This document shows, in pieces, positions 12,831-24,100 of a DNA stretch of 64,000 nucleotides. This DNA comes from Triops longicaudatus (lineage: Eukaryota > Arthropoda > Branchiopoda > Notostraca > Triopsidae). Under the pieces are notes generated by a model. It was given only the letters and a program-made list of their open reading frames with translations. It was not told where the DNA came from and did no database searches. Where the stretch lies: the NCBI GenBank assembly GCA_022885665.1, contig JAGQDJ010000026.1, positions 62,001 to 126,000 on the forward strand, written 5' to 3'. The translations under genes were made by a program, and so were the position numbers. How positions within the stretch are numbered: position 1 is the first letter of the stretch; each line of letters begins with the position of its first letter.

Positions 12831-13556
12831 GGTATTTCTCTAATTGGACTACGCTGTATCACTGGTAAATTTCGAGTAATCTCACAAACATTCTCTCCTC
12901 GAAAAATAAAAATAAACAACGCCCAGGTTATTTTTCTTTTTGCTCACGAGGTGGCGGGAATTGTTGCAGAAAATTGCTTAACATTAAAAAATACGAAAAA
13001 GTCATTTGAGTTCTTTATTCCTTTTAATGTTAAATTCATTAATATGTAAAATTATTCTGTATAAGTTAGGAATAATTAATCATTCGCTAGCCGCATCCAT
13101 GGAACTTTGAAGAAGAGCCGTAATACAAATTCCTCGCAAAATTTAGCTGAAGCAAATGTTTCTGCATTAATTCTTACATTTAGTAAAAAAAGAACCCACT
13201 TAGTATAATTTAATTAGTTTTGTCATGTAAACAGAGTTTTATTCACAATAGCGTCAAAAGTCTCTGTGGGGAGCAAAGATGGACTGACCCCGCCCATAAC
13301 ATATGCTGCTCTATAAAAGGTACGAAATAGGGACGGGACGAAATGGAAGCCCAGTGTCCAGAAGGGGAAAACAAAAATTAAAATACACTGGAAAACCGAT
13401 TTAAATGCTCTTTCGATTCCAGTAGTACACCTTTTTATTCAAAAACTGAGAACTGAATTGGTCGCCGCTATCAAAATTATAAGTAATCAAAGTTATTAAT
13501 AATTGTTGCATGCTTAAACTATAAAATCTTAAATTAGATTTTTTTTTTTGTCTAGA
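12831..13556. promoter_or_regulatory. divergent promoter region between NCKAP1 and MZT1
   Basis: This 726-base gap lies between two start codons that point apart. It contains a GC box and a TATA box on the + strand (separate entry). A possible 5' UTR intron of MZT1 runs from about 13484 (GTAATC) to the TTTTTTGTCTAG acceptor at 13555, immediately before the MZT1 ATG. Confidence 0.45.
13288..13318 (+). promoter_or_regulatory. GC box and TATA box, likely MZT1 core promoter
   Basis: CCCGCCC at 13288-13294 is followed by TATAAAA at 13312-13318. The spacing and order fit a focused promoter, with transcription expected to start near 13343 in the MZT1 direction. It is the clearest TATA/GC-box pair I found in the window. 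Confidence 0.4.
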
Positions 13557-13766
13557 ATGACGAGCCACAATTCTTCAGCGACACTTAACATGCGGGAGAG
13601 TTTCAGGATACTGAAGTCCTTGTCAGATTTATTGGAAACTGGGCTAGACAATGAAACGCTTGCAATTTGCCTCAAATTGTGCGAAAATGGGATGAATCCT
13701 ACTACATTGGCTAACCTTATATTAATGCTACGAAGTCAAAGAGCGCAAAAAGACGCTGGATCGTAA
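13557..13766 (+). CDS. MZT1: MOZART1, gamma-tubulin complex subunit
   Basis: A single coding exon of 69 residues starts at ATG 13557 and ends at TAA. The core matches MZT1: a short Ser/Thr-rich lead, then SLSDLLETGLDNETLAICLKLCENGMNPTTLANLILMLR split over two amphipathic helices. MZT1 is about 70-80 residues in other animals. It binds the N-terminal GRIP1 regions of gamma-tubulin complex proteins and is needed to recruit and activate microtubule nucleation at centrosomes and spindles. The base run TTTTTTTTTTGTCTAG directly before the ATG looks like a splice acceptor, so a 5' UTR intron is likely. Its stop is only 104 bases from the end of MESD on the other strand. Confidence 0.92.
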   Translation: MTSHNSSATLNMRESFRILKSLSDLLETGLDNETLAICLKLCENGMNPTTLANLILMLRSQRAQKDAGS

Positions 13767-13870
13767 ACGATTCCCTGCATTTAACTAGAAATTGAATGTA
13801 CTCATGTAATTACTTTCAAAAAACGCCTTGTACTGACTCATTCATAAATAACAATGCATTTGGACACAGC

Positions 13871-14676
13871 TTACAATTCTTGTTTGTCTTTTTTCTTCGA
13901 TTTTTTCGCGCCTTTCCCTACCTTTTTACCCGGGTATGACTTGTTTTCAATTGTAACCTCGGCACAGCGTTCTTGGTCTATTAGAAAATCTTTCGCGTCC
14001 CAGGCCTGAGATCCATCCTTGAACATAAAAATTGCTCTGTTATCATCCACCAAAAACCTGTAAAGAGTGAAAATAAACTAAATTAATAAAACAAGCTAAT
14101 GATTTAATTTTTTCTATTGTACTTTGTGTATTCGGTTGTAGTGTAAATAATAGGTAAGCTTTTCGGTTATTTTGTGGGTATCGAATTTATGAGGACTATT
14201 ACCTTTCAGCTTGAATGTGACTGTTCCACAAAGCACTCTGCCACAACTTGGTCAAGTCCTCTGTTTCTTCTCGAGTAGGTTTGCCAGAAACAGTTACGAA
14301 TGTCATTACTGTTTTTCCCTTCTTGGACAGCTTTAAGATATTTTCCGGATTCGTCATGTCAACTCCTGAGAAATCCACAGCTTTCGGCTGACGCAAATGT
14401 TCTGGCAATTCATCTTCAGGCAGAGGTTCTTCATCTTCCTATAGAGATGATAATATTTAACTCACCAAATTACCCCGTTTGCGATTTCGAAGTGAATTAT
14501 GATCAATTTCCTACCTCCCATTGCTCCAGAAGTCTTTCTAAATCGGCATCGCTATAGTCCCTGATGTCCTTCTTTGCCCAGTCTGGTTTGTCTTTCCCAT
14601 CTTTTTTCTTCCCTTTAACACAAGCAACAATCACCAGAATTAGCGAAAATGAGACAAATATTGCTCGCACGTGCAT
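13871..14676 (-). CDS. MESD: MESD/boca, ER chaperone for LDL-receptor-family proteins
   Basis: Exons 14676-14515, 14438-14203 and 14057-13871 give 194 residues. The protein starts with a hydrophobic signal peptide of about 20 residues. A lysine-rich segment and the conserved KPDWAKKDIRDYSDADLERL motif follow, then the folded MESD core with KAVDFSGVDM, TVSGKPTREETEDLTKLWQ and FMFKDGSQAW. The C-terminus is lysine-rich and ends KDKQEL, a KDEL-type ER retrieval signal. MESD helps the beta-propeller/EGF modules of LRP5/6-type receptors fold in the ER, and so supports Wnt signalling and, in insects, yolk-protein receptors. Length and architecture are normal for the family. It is convergent with MZT1 and divergent from the PAN-module gene. 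Confidence 0.94.
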
Positions 14677-15701
14677 TTTGTCTATTCTAAACAGTCAAAC
14701 GACACGTGACAGCCGTGGAACCTAGCCATTGGCTAACTCTTTCTAGCCCGCGGAATACAAATACAAAATTCTCGTTTATCGCAGGACTTCTAAAACGGGA
14801 ATCATTCACCCTTGTCGTACAATTCGAAAATACGATTTTGGATAGTCCTTATTTCCAAGCTCGTACACGAATTATAGGAGTTAGATTGTATAACTTATTT
14901 ACTGCTATTGCTCAAGGAATGCTTAAGTTACAACATTCGATGCATCGTCTACTTTGACCGTCTTTTTGTTCAAGGAAAGGAAAGCGTTCCGAAATAAGAA
15001 AACTACTACTAATTCTTCCTGACGTAATGTCATTACACATAGACGAGGACACCTAAGATAAATGTACGAGATCTCCGCTTATATTTCCCGAATCACGAGC
15101 GACTTTTCGAAGGCAGATAAAAAACATGAAAATGCTAAATAAAATAGTACGAATGAAGGAGTGAAATAAAACATTGCTAACCCAACTCATGTCTCCATCT
15201 TACTATGCCTGCACACTGTCGTCAGCTCAAGTCCTAAAATGACCACTGTAACTGTCACGCATCTATAACTTCTACCTTGGTCTACTATATGTCATACGAA
15301 GTGAAATATTTCTTGCCAAAGAATTTTTATTGGAAATTAATATCAGACATCGATAATCATAATTTCCTGTACGACACGCTTACACTCCGTACTTTGACAC
15401 TCAATACGTACCCATTGTTACTGATAGGCAGAAAAGGGTGACACTGACGTTATCATGCTCGGTCAATTGCGGTCCATAACATCCGTAATGAATAGCGTTC
15501 TTCTAGTTATGAGAGAGCTCAGCGGAAATTCGGAAGCCGTAAAACAATCTTGTTGCCAGAAAAACAAAAAAAGGAAGGCAACAAACTACTGCAACGTTGC
15601 ATCTGCGCCGTAGCAATACTTCCGAGTTTTTGCACGTAAAAAAAGGCGTACATGACTCTTCTGTTCTCTTCAGTAACAAATGCTGCAATCCTGCCGCAAG
15701 A
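14677..15701. other. intergenic region between MESD and the PAN-module gene
   Basis: About 1 kb of mixed-composition DNA lies between two divergent genes. No ORF here has recognisable similarity or good splice boundaries. It presumably holds the MESD promoter on its left and the promoter of the PAN-module gene on its right. Confidence 0.4.
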
Positions 15702-16509
15702 ATGAAGCAGTTCAAGAGCCTTCCTGAATTTTCCTTCTTTCTATGCTTATGTAAGTGTTTATCTTGGAACATATTTTCCTTTTTTAAATGCTTACAATAT
15801 AGAAAAAATTCCCTAAATCTGAGGCATTTTTCCCATGCAAATTAAATTTAAAAGGAATTTACAGTTTTTTTAGTAATGTACGAGGATTCCGCTTTTGCGA
15901 GGAAGTATAAATGCATACACAACATAGCCAGGGCTTCAGGCCTGGAATTTCTAATCAACTTCGTCGGCGGAATCACAACTCCAATCGAAGCGGCCGGAAT
16001 TTCTGAGTTCCAATGCGCCGGTTTATGCGATAACGCTGGAAACTACTGTCACAGTTACGCGTACGATTCTGCTAGAGAGCTTTGCTTCATCAAAAACATA
16101 ACGACCCGATTAACCGGACATATATGCGGTCGGCCGATTGATGAAGCTCGATACCAGTACACTACCTTGGGCAGTACTTATGTCGCTTATGGTGGTATGC
16201 CAATAATTAATAGAAGGAACGCATCGTTTTGGTGGAAATTTCAGGCATTTTGCTTTATTTCCTTTATTAGGATCGAATAAAACGCTAATGGAATGTATGG
16301 CTGGATCTATTGTCAGTGGTAACTGGCCTTTGCATTCTTTATCTTCGTATAATTGCATTGATCTCTGCCACCACGGACAGTACCCTTGCTATTTCTTCAT
16401 TGGTATATCTTTGGCATGTCAAAGTTGCTCGAATACGACGTCAACAAGCTGCGACGATCCTTATATGTCCACTTCGACTGGAAGAGCTGTCTGCTCTTCG
16501 ATTTACTAA
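15702..16509 (+). CDS. small cysteine-rich protein with two PAN/apple-like modules
   Basis: The model is exons 15702-15750, 15874-16194 and 16271-16509, in frame throughout, giving 202 residues. The second exon contains a Cys pattern typical of PAN/apple domains: FQCAGLCDNAGNYCHSYAYD, then LCFIKN. The third starts a second unit: LMECMAGSIVSG, then NCIDLCHHGQYPCYFF. A Cys- and Ser/Thr-rich tail ends at TAA 16507-16509. PAN domains bind proteins or carbohydrates outside the cell. The first exon is less certain; it was chosen because its donor phase fits and it adds a hydrophobic stretch (FSFFLCLL) that could belong to a signal sequence. Without it the protein would start at ATG 15876 and lack any secretion signal. 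Target and function are unknown. Confidence 0.5.
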
Positions 16510-17747
16510 CGCTTAATTCTCGGTTTCTTTCAGTGTGGTACTTTATTATTATTACTATTTCTTTCGTAGGCATGAGCTCAGTGTGGTACTTTTTCATGCA
16601 ACGCTTATATGTTTTTCAAAATTTTCAATCTGGGCTTAATTTCTTACAGAAAAAAATAATCCAGACGTCCACAAGTTCTTGCAAAATCACTACTTGCTGT
16701 CAATTTTGGAGTTTAACTAAACACTAAACATATGGTAATACAATCGCTGCAAAATTCACAATGCATACTATAGTTGAAAATAAACGCCTGACTCGTTATC
16801 AACCTCCCAAAACCTACACTTATAAAAAAGAATTTTTCTGTAAAATAACCCAACCCAGAGTCAGATAATACTATAGAAACGTGACTATCCATTTTTTAAT
16901 TTCGGGTACGATTGAGTGTTTCCTTTCAAAGAAACCTTATTCGTTTTCGATAAACATATGGGAAGACGCGTCTCTCTTTTGGGACTGTACTTTGCAGCTG
17001 GTTCGAAACTTGTTGCTACTGCCTTTGTTCAAGAAAGTAAGAATAGCAGTTCAGAAAAAATGCTTTTGTCGATATTGGCGTGTCCCCACATGAAGGCATA
17101 ACTTGGTTAGCTATTTTCCTAGTGGTCGGGAAAATGGTTATTACTGCTGCCTTTTTGCCGTATATTCATGAGAATTGTATTCAACTTTCATACGTAATGC
17201 TGCCGTCATACATAATTTTTCCACTGCGGGCAAGATTGGTAGATTGACTGATCTGTATGCTCTTGCGCTAACAAGGTCTTTCATTTCTTACTCAATTGTA
17301 TACAGTTGATAGTGCAAATTCCATTAGGTAGATACTTAATGCCCTTTGATGATGATTATCTACGGGTGCTTAGCACTTGTTAGCAGACTATTGCATTATT
17401 ACTTCCTGAAACTAAAGGCAAACCCCTTCCTGAAACAATAGACGACATCTTTTTTATTTGGTAGAACAACCTTAGTACGTTTGTTTAGGATACAGGCGAT
17501 TCGTGCCCAGAAATAGCTGAATTGTTAAGAGATCGAGCTATAATGTGACGGAGCAAATGCAGGAACAGCTCGTTTAAGCGGCTAGTATGCAGATACGACA
17601 CTTCCTGATTAAGACTTCTTCCTCGTCGAGCAGACGAGAGAACAAGTTCTGTACTTCATCGTAAACGCTCACCCAAGTAAAAAGTGTATCTGAAAGAAAT
17701 ACACAGGAAGGTTAAATAGGTTACGTGTGTGTTATATGTGAAGTACG
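16510..17747. other. gap holding an SLC22 pseudogene
   Basis: Apart from the decayed SLC22 copy at about 16881-17465, this AT-rich stretch shows no gene. A sequence of the form GTGTGGTACTTT is repeated near 16534 and 16579. The last 280 bases before 17748 should carry the promoter of the intact transporter. Confidence 0.4.
16881..17465 (+). pseudogene. decayed SLC22 transporter copy (C-terminal half)
   Basis: Fragments line up with exons 6-8 of the intact transporter downstream. FDKHMGRRVSLLGL corresponds to FDKYMGRRVSLCGL, WLAIFLVVGKMVITAA to WLTITLAMAGKMTVSAA, and LLLPETKGKPLPETIDD to LLLPETRGVALPETLED. The fragments lie in different frames, splice sites are missing, and the N-terminal half is absent. 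It is a nonfunctional duplicate, collinear with and directly upstream of the working gene. Confidence 0.75.
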
Positions 17748-20031
17748 ATGCCGACCGGATACGATCTTCTGCTTGAACAAACGGGGAATTATGGTCCGTA
17801 CCAGAAGCGGAAACTATTTTATATGTACATGGCACCCATTGTCATGTATATGCCGCGAGCTGCGTGGATCTTTTTAGCAGCAGTTCCATTACATAGATGT
17901 CAATTAGCTTGGGAAGACGAAAACGCGAATTACAGCTTACCGGACAGTACTCTGAACACGAGCATACCTTGGGACTCGAAAAACCAGCAATGGTCTCAAT
18001 GTTCCATGCTCAGCTCGGGTGAATCCGGAAACGTAACGGAAGTTCAGTGCGACCGTTACATTTACGATACATCAGTTTATCCATCTAGTGCTGTTATCGA
18101 AGTACAAATGTCTTTTTCTAAAAAAAAAATAATTGCAATTAAATTTGTATGCTTAGTGGAATTTGGTTTGCAATCGTGCGTGGATGAGAGCAACTGCTCA
18201 AGCAGTGTTCGAAGTGGGCATATTTTGTGGAGCTACTATTACTGGTCTCCTTTCAGACAGGTGTAAATTTAGACAAAAGCTTCTTCCGCTTACTATGGGT
18301 GTCTTTACAGGTTTGGAAGGAAACCTACTCTTTGTGGTGCCATAGTAGTTACATGCCTAGCAGGCGTTCTTGCGGGCGTAATGCCGGAATTTTATAGTTT
18401 CGTAGCGTTCCGCTTCATTATTGCGTGTGCTTCCATAGGGACTACTTCAGTCTTCGTTTTAGGTATTGAACCGGAGTACTACACCAAAATATGAGCCAAT
18501 GAACATGTTCTGTACTGAGTATATAAGATTTTTCTAAAATGTACAGTTAATGATAGTCACGTGGCATTTCGCTGTTACACTTCATAGTTACACATGTATT
18601 TGAAAGGCGCCTGCTCCTTGGTTACGTTTTTTCCCTAGGTTACCTGATTTCAGTCTTAAATCGTATGCTTTTCTGTTCTGTGTAGGAATGGAGCTCCTCG
18701 GGGCAAACAAGCGTATGTTAGCCAGCGTAATCTTCAACTGCGCGTTCAGCTTCGGCTTTCTGCTCTTGGCTGTAATCTCTTACTGGATTAAAGACTGGAG
18801 GTGGCTTCAGATTGCCATTAGTTTGTCATGTCTCATTTTAGCACCATATTGGTGGTATGATAGACTTGGTTTCTCATTGTAGCACGTTAATATAGCTTCT
18901 AAATTAGGGTGCTACCAGAATCAAATCGCTGGCTTCTGAGTAAAGGAAAGATCGACCAAGCAAAGCAAAATATCTTGGAAGCTGCTCAAGTGAACAAAAG
19001 GGCCATTGACCCAGAGTATGTACACAACGTGCTCCGTGAAACGCAAACACGTGAGTTAAATGAAAACAGAACGAAGCCAAAAGATAAGAAACTCGAAGAC
19101 GTGTTGCGTCACCCTCAAATGAGGTTTATCGCAATTTATATCTGTTGCATATGGTAAACGAAAATTTCTGCGTAACCCTTGAATAGATGAAATTGCATTT
19201 CAATGCTGCTATTAGGTATGCTTGCAATGCAGTTTACTGGGGGCTTTCCTTCAATGTATCTAACCTTGGAGGCAATTTATTTCTAAACTTCCTTATCTCT
19301 GCCGCTGTTGAGTTTCCGGGCTACACTTCCCTTCTCCTCTTCGACAAGTATATGGGTAGGAGGGTCTCACTTTGCGGGCTACTGCTCGTAACAGGATTAA
19401 CGTTATTGCTCACTACGATTGTCCCTGAAGGTAATAGGGCCTTTTTTCTAAAAAATGAATTACTGCACTCAATGTTTTTCTCAACAATATGACCTATCGT
19501 GATCAAAGATGTCACATGGTTAACAATCACTTTGGCGATGGCGGGGAAAATGACCGTTTCCGCTGCCTATGCTCTCATTTACACCTACACGCCAGAAGTC
19601 TATCCCACAGTAGTGCGTAATGTAGGAGTGGGTATTTCGTCCACAGCAGCCAGGATTGGAGGCATAACGGCTCCTTACATAATTTTGCTGGTAAATAATA
19701 CTCATGATAAAGATTTGTGGATTACACGTCTAAGGATTCTCGGTTTTAATTGCTATTTTCTGTTTCTAAGTCCGAATCTTGGAAACCATTGCCAATGGTT
19801 ATTTATGGAGGCATAGCTGTTTTTAGTGGACTACTGTGTTTATTACTTCCGGAAACTAGAGGAGTCGCATTACCAGAAACATTAGAAGACCTGGGTTTAT
19901 GGAAAAAGTACCTTTTTGTTTGTTTGCCCAAAAGCATAATCTGCATTATGTTTTTCCCTATGTGCAGGAAACCTGAACAGAAAACTGAAGTATCCGACGC
20001 ACTCCTTGGTGCAAAGACATCGGAGCACTAA
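17748..20031 (+). CDS. SLC22-type organic cation/anion transporter
   Basis: Nine exons (17748-18101, 18157-18260, 18311-18462, 18686-18854, 18908-19153, 19216-19430, 19509-19690, 19771-19907, 19968-20031) give 540 residues. That is the usual size for a 12-helix major-facilitator protein of the OCT/OAT family. It has a first helix, a large extracellular loop with cysteines and NxS/T glycosylation sites, WNLVCNRAW before helix 2, the MFS motif DRFGRKP after it, PESNRWLLSKGK after helix 6, GLSFNVSNLGGN in helix 7, and YTPEVYPTVVRNVGVG plus LLPETRGVALPETLED near the end. SLC22 carriers move organic ions, carnitine or monoamine-like molecules across the plasma membrane. Insect Orct/CarT proteins are the nearest type I recall. 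The substrate cannot be told. Partial decayed copies lie on both sides. Confidence 0.9.
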
Positions 20032-21199
20032 TCGATATTAATTTCTGATCGTGTGGGGAACGTACTATTTTTTATGTATTTCATCTGAAATATTTTACGT
20101 TAATAAGCCAAATGTTCGCATGATTAAATTAGATCTTCGATTGTTTTAACTTCTACTGTAAGAGTCCTTTAGCGAAATACAGCCTGAACTGAAAAAAAGA
20201 AGCTACGTACGTAATACAGTTTCAAATTACATTCCCTACTTTCGCGAGTTTCGCTATTTACGCGGCTGAGTGTATGAAGAGACAGCTTAACCAAGGCTGT
20301 GGTCCCGCTAGCCGAAGAACTATGGTATAGGCTAAGGCTGCCAACAATAGTGAGAATTTATCGAAGTAGTTGTTACGATAATGCTACGCTAGAGAGCATG
20401 GCAGTGCACGATGCTATCGGGGTACGATCCACTGCTGGAGCAAACGGGGCACTATGGACCATACCAGAAGCGAAAGTTACTATTCATAAACGCGGCTTCC
20501 AGTGTTCAGTTCCAATGCAACAGAAGGCGTAGCTGAAGTTAAATACAACATGTGCGTTTACGATACTTGTGTTTACAAATCTACTGCAGCCATCTAAGTA
20601 AAATGTCTTTAACTAGAATAAAATCAATTATATTTTCATACTCAGTGGAACTTGGTCTGCGACCGAGCTTGAATGAGAATAACCGCTCAAGCAGTGTTCG
20701 AAGCAGGCATACTTTGTGGTGCCACTATAACTGGTCTACTTGCAGATAGGTGTAAAATTAGACAGTTCATATTTTTACTTTGAGGATTGAACGTTTCAGT
20801 TCAAACGACAGAAATTGTAAGTTTTGCTTTTCGCAGACCTCCGCACACATTTCGAGAGAGCTCATTATTTCGAAGCAAAACGCAGCAAAATGAGTTACAC
20901 TTCATCCGTCTTGAGATTAGTAATGAAGATGAAGTTAGTACATAAGCAAGTGTATTCTAAGGGTTCGTGTTGTACTGAAACATTGAGGCGTTGAGATACA
21001 GGGGAATGTGGGGGGTGGGGTAAAGGGAGGCATCGACAGAAAACAAAACATGAACGGACAAACATAATAACGCGACAAATAATGCAAAATTGTGACTGTA
21101 CAGAAATATCCAAATGAAGCCATGCCGTTCTTCCTTGGAAGAAGTCCGACAACTTCCTTAAATTTTAAACAAAAGACTGAGAAATGTCAGGTCTTAACG
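20032..21199. other. gap holding the second SLC22 pseudogene and 3' flanks
   Basis: The SLC22 transporter and AGAP converge on this region. It contains the decayed copy at 20411-20757, a G-rich run near 21003-21027 (gtggggggtggggtaaagggagg), and both 3' UTRs. No other gene was seen. Confidence 0.4.
20411..20757 (+). pseudogene. decayed SLC22 transporter copy (N-terminal exons)
   Basis: The start LSGYDPLLEQTGHYGPYQKRKL matches exon 1 of the intact gene (TGYDLLLEQTGNYGPYQKRKL), here shown in part. An internal deletion and frameshift then remove most of the extracellular loop. The exon 1 end is still visible as VYDTCVYKSTAAI followed by a stop. A copy of exon 2 follows (WNLVCDRA, then an in-frame TGA, then RITAQAVFEAGILCGATITGLLADR in part). 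The rest of the gene is missing. Confidence 0.8.
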
Positions 21200-24100
21200 T
21201 CAGGGTTGCTCTGCTTCTTTATTCCGCAGGCTAGACTGAGGTTGGAGGCTAGTTTTACGCCGCGTCAGCGTGGAATTTCCTTCAGGACAGCCATTCGCTA
21301 TGAGCAGGTCCACGACTTCAGCTCCTTGTGATTGACCAATGGCAGCCGCTGCTCTGGCAAAGGAAAGGCATGTCCTGCCTTCGTGATCTAAAGCTCTGAT
21401 ATTTGCCGAGTGCCAAAGTAAAATCTGCACTAACGCTAGATTCCCTAAAGCACACGCTAAGTGTAGTGGTGTCCGTAGATCTCGACTGCTCACGCTGCAG
21501 TTCACATCTTCAGGGGAGGCGTGGTATAATAAGTGACAAACCGCTTTCAAGTCACTCCTAAAGAGAATTTATCATTAGACTTCATTAAATTCGAAATAAA
21601 ATTTCTATTGTTACCTGCAAACCGCGTCAATGAGCAGTTGGGAAAAGGGCGTGCCTGCCGGAATGGCTGCTAAGTACTTTTTGCCTTCATACTTATCGCG
21701 TATCCACCTTTCCTTTTCTTCCCGTGGTGACTGAGGACGCGGCTTTGCATTGGAGTCAGCTCGTGCTTCCCACAACGAGTTTGCCCACGCATTTCCCAAA
21801 GACAGCATAACACACAAGTGTCCAGGCCTATCAATTTCAATAACATTAATATAAAATTACATCTCGAGCTTAGTTTCTCTAACTTACGGCCAGTCATCAA
21901 GGTCCAACGATCGTACCCGGGACAAATGCGACCCTAGATTTCGGTGAATACCGGAGCACTCGATGCAAATCAAAATGCCCAAATTTAAACTCGCCCAGTC
22001 AGGATCTGAAACGTTATAAAGAAATGTTAATATACACTGAACAGATTATACATTCAGTTGGCTTACTTGGCGCACCACAGTCTGCACACTGTTGATTTCC
22101 AGGTACAGAAGACCGCAATGACTGCAAACTGGCCGCATCAACCAGCGAATTCAACCGTGACTTTGACTTGGAGCTTTCCTGACCCTAAAATCGTACATCG
22201 TGTTGTTGGATACGCAAACACCACTGAAAAACAAAAACATCCCCAAGGACGCTTACCTGTAAGGTGTTGAGAATTTGATTTTCAATGGCAGTGACCCATT
22301 CGTCTCGCTCTTCTACACTGGCAGCTTCGAAATGCCATATCTTGTTGTCCAAAGATACAATATGGAACTCGTAACCATCGCTATCTTCGCACTCATTGCC
22401 TTTGGTACCGCTGCTTTTCATCCTCCGATGACGTTTCTTGACATTGGGCGTTTCTGCCTTGTCGCTCGCTCCATCATCCATGCTGAATAAAGAAAAATAC
22501 AAAAATTTAGTTTCCCAATTACTCCAACCCGTCACTTCTTTCGATTTTCTCTTCTAATTTATTTCGATATGTAATTAACAACTACAACAACTGAAAAATA
22601 TTGCTTGCTTACGCAGAAAAACTGAATCTACTAATGATGTAAGTTCATATAAATGCTTCAAGAGCTTACGAATTTAACATAGTGTATTTATTAGGGTTGA
22701 GAAGAAGTTTTATGAAGAGCATTTTTTCAACTTACTTAACAGATGCTTTTCCGAAGTTTCCTTGATCTTTTAACAACTCGTAGGCAGTCAGCATCACAGT
22801 ATCGGTCTTCTTCTCTTTGAGCGGATAGCCTATTAGGCAAAAACAATCACTCGAAATTTGGTCAAACTTTAGTTTTTTTAGTTTACCTGCTACGGTAATG
22901 GTGGTGGGTGGTTCCATAGACCCATTGGTGGATGGGGCGGGTGTTATCGTTGACCTAGAGCCCCTTGGTTTCTGTCCGGGCACTTTGACCGTGACGTATT
23001 GCAAAGAAATGTCTTTGCCGTGAGAATCATCCATATAATCCTTTTTTTTTTTTTAAAAAAAAAAGCAAAACATGAGTACAAGTTAATACACAAAGTTAAC
23101 ATACACAAGTTAACAAAATTTAAATTACATGTAAACTAGCGTAGTAAGTTAGTCGTCCGTCGTCCGTGAGTGCGACGTATTTCTTCTTCCAATCTTTGTT
23201 AAGAGCTTTGTGTGATCTCTTGTAAAGGTAGCCTTGTCTCAACGGTATTGTTCTACCGCTTCCTAGTTCGTTGCCAAGAATCATTCCTTTGCTCTTCGCC
23301 TCTTTGTCCTTGTCTTCCTTTTTGGAGGACGGCGTAAACAAATTTGATCTCCGGCGAGCTTTACGGGCAGTGGTGGGCGTGGAGGTGGGTGTGGGCAACT
23401 CTTTACCACCTGGTGTGGTTAAAAGTTCACTAGGAGGAGTGGAATGCGCTCGTTCACTGGTGGTCGTCCCCGCTACCGAGCCCGTGCTCGCGTGATTGAG
23501 GTTGGGTAAATGACTTTGGCGGCGAGGTGTCGGGGGTTCAGAGAGGGCGGCGACGGAGTTCGACTCGTAAGACTTGGACTTGTTGTTCAAAAAGTGATTG
23601 ACGTAGATGCCATGCGGCGGTGGTGCCATATTGGTAGATGACGCGGAAGAAGAAGCGGAGGAGGAGCTAGGGGCCAAATTTTGAGTAGATGCCGATAAGC
23701 CGCCATTGAAATTGGTGACAGCTCCAGCATGGCCCGTTGACAAAGTAACGCCGTTAGGACCCAAAGTGGAATGCGTGTAATGTCGGCTTAAGGTGTAGTG
23801 ACTGGGAGTAGAAGGACGTGACGGCGTGGCTGGCAAAGGCATTGGAATTGAGGTGGCGGTGGGCGTGCTTGCTAATCGCTGCTGCACGATCTTCTGACAA
23901 GCTAAATGAGAAAACGTGTTATTAATAGACGAATAACCGTACATCTCTTGCCAAAATTTCCAACAAACTCGAAACGAACATTTCCGTTCGAAATTAAAAT
24001 TCCAAACTGAAAGGAACGATCGAAAGACTATAATTACCATCTTGGAATACGCGCTCTACGTTCAGTCCGTAAGTGGCGCAGGTTTCGTAATATGAGCAAC

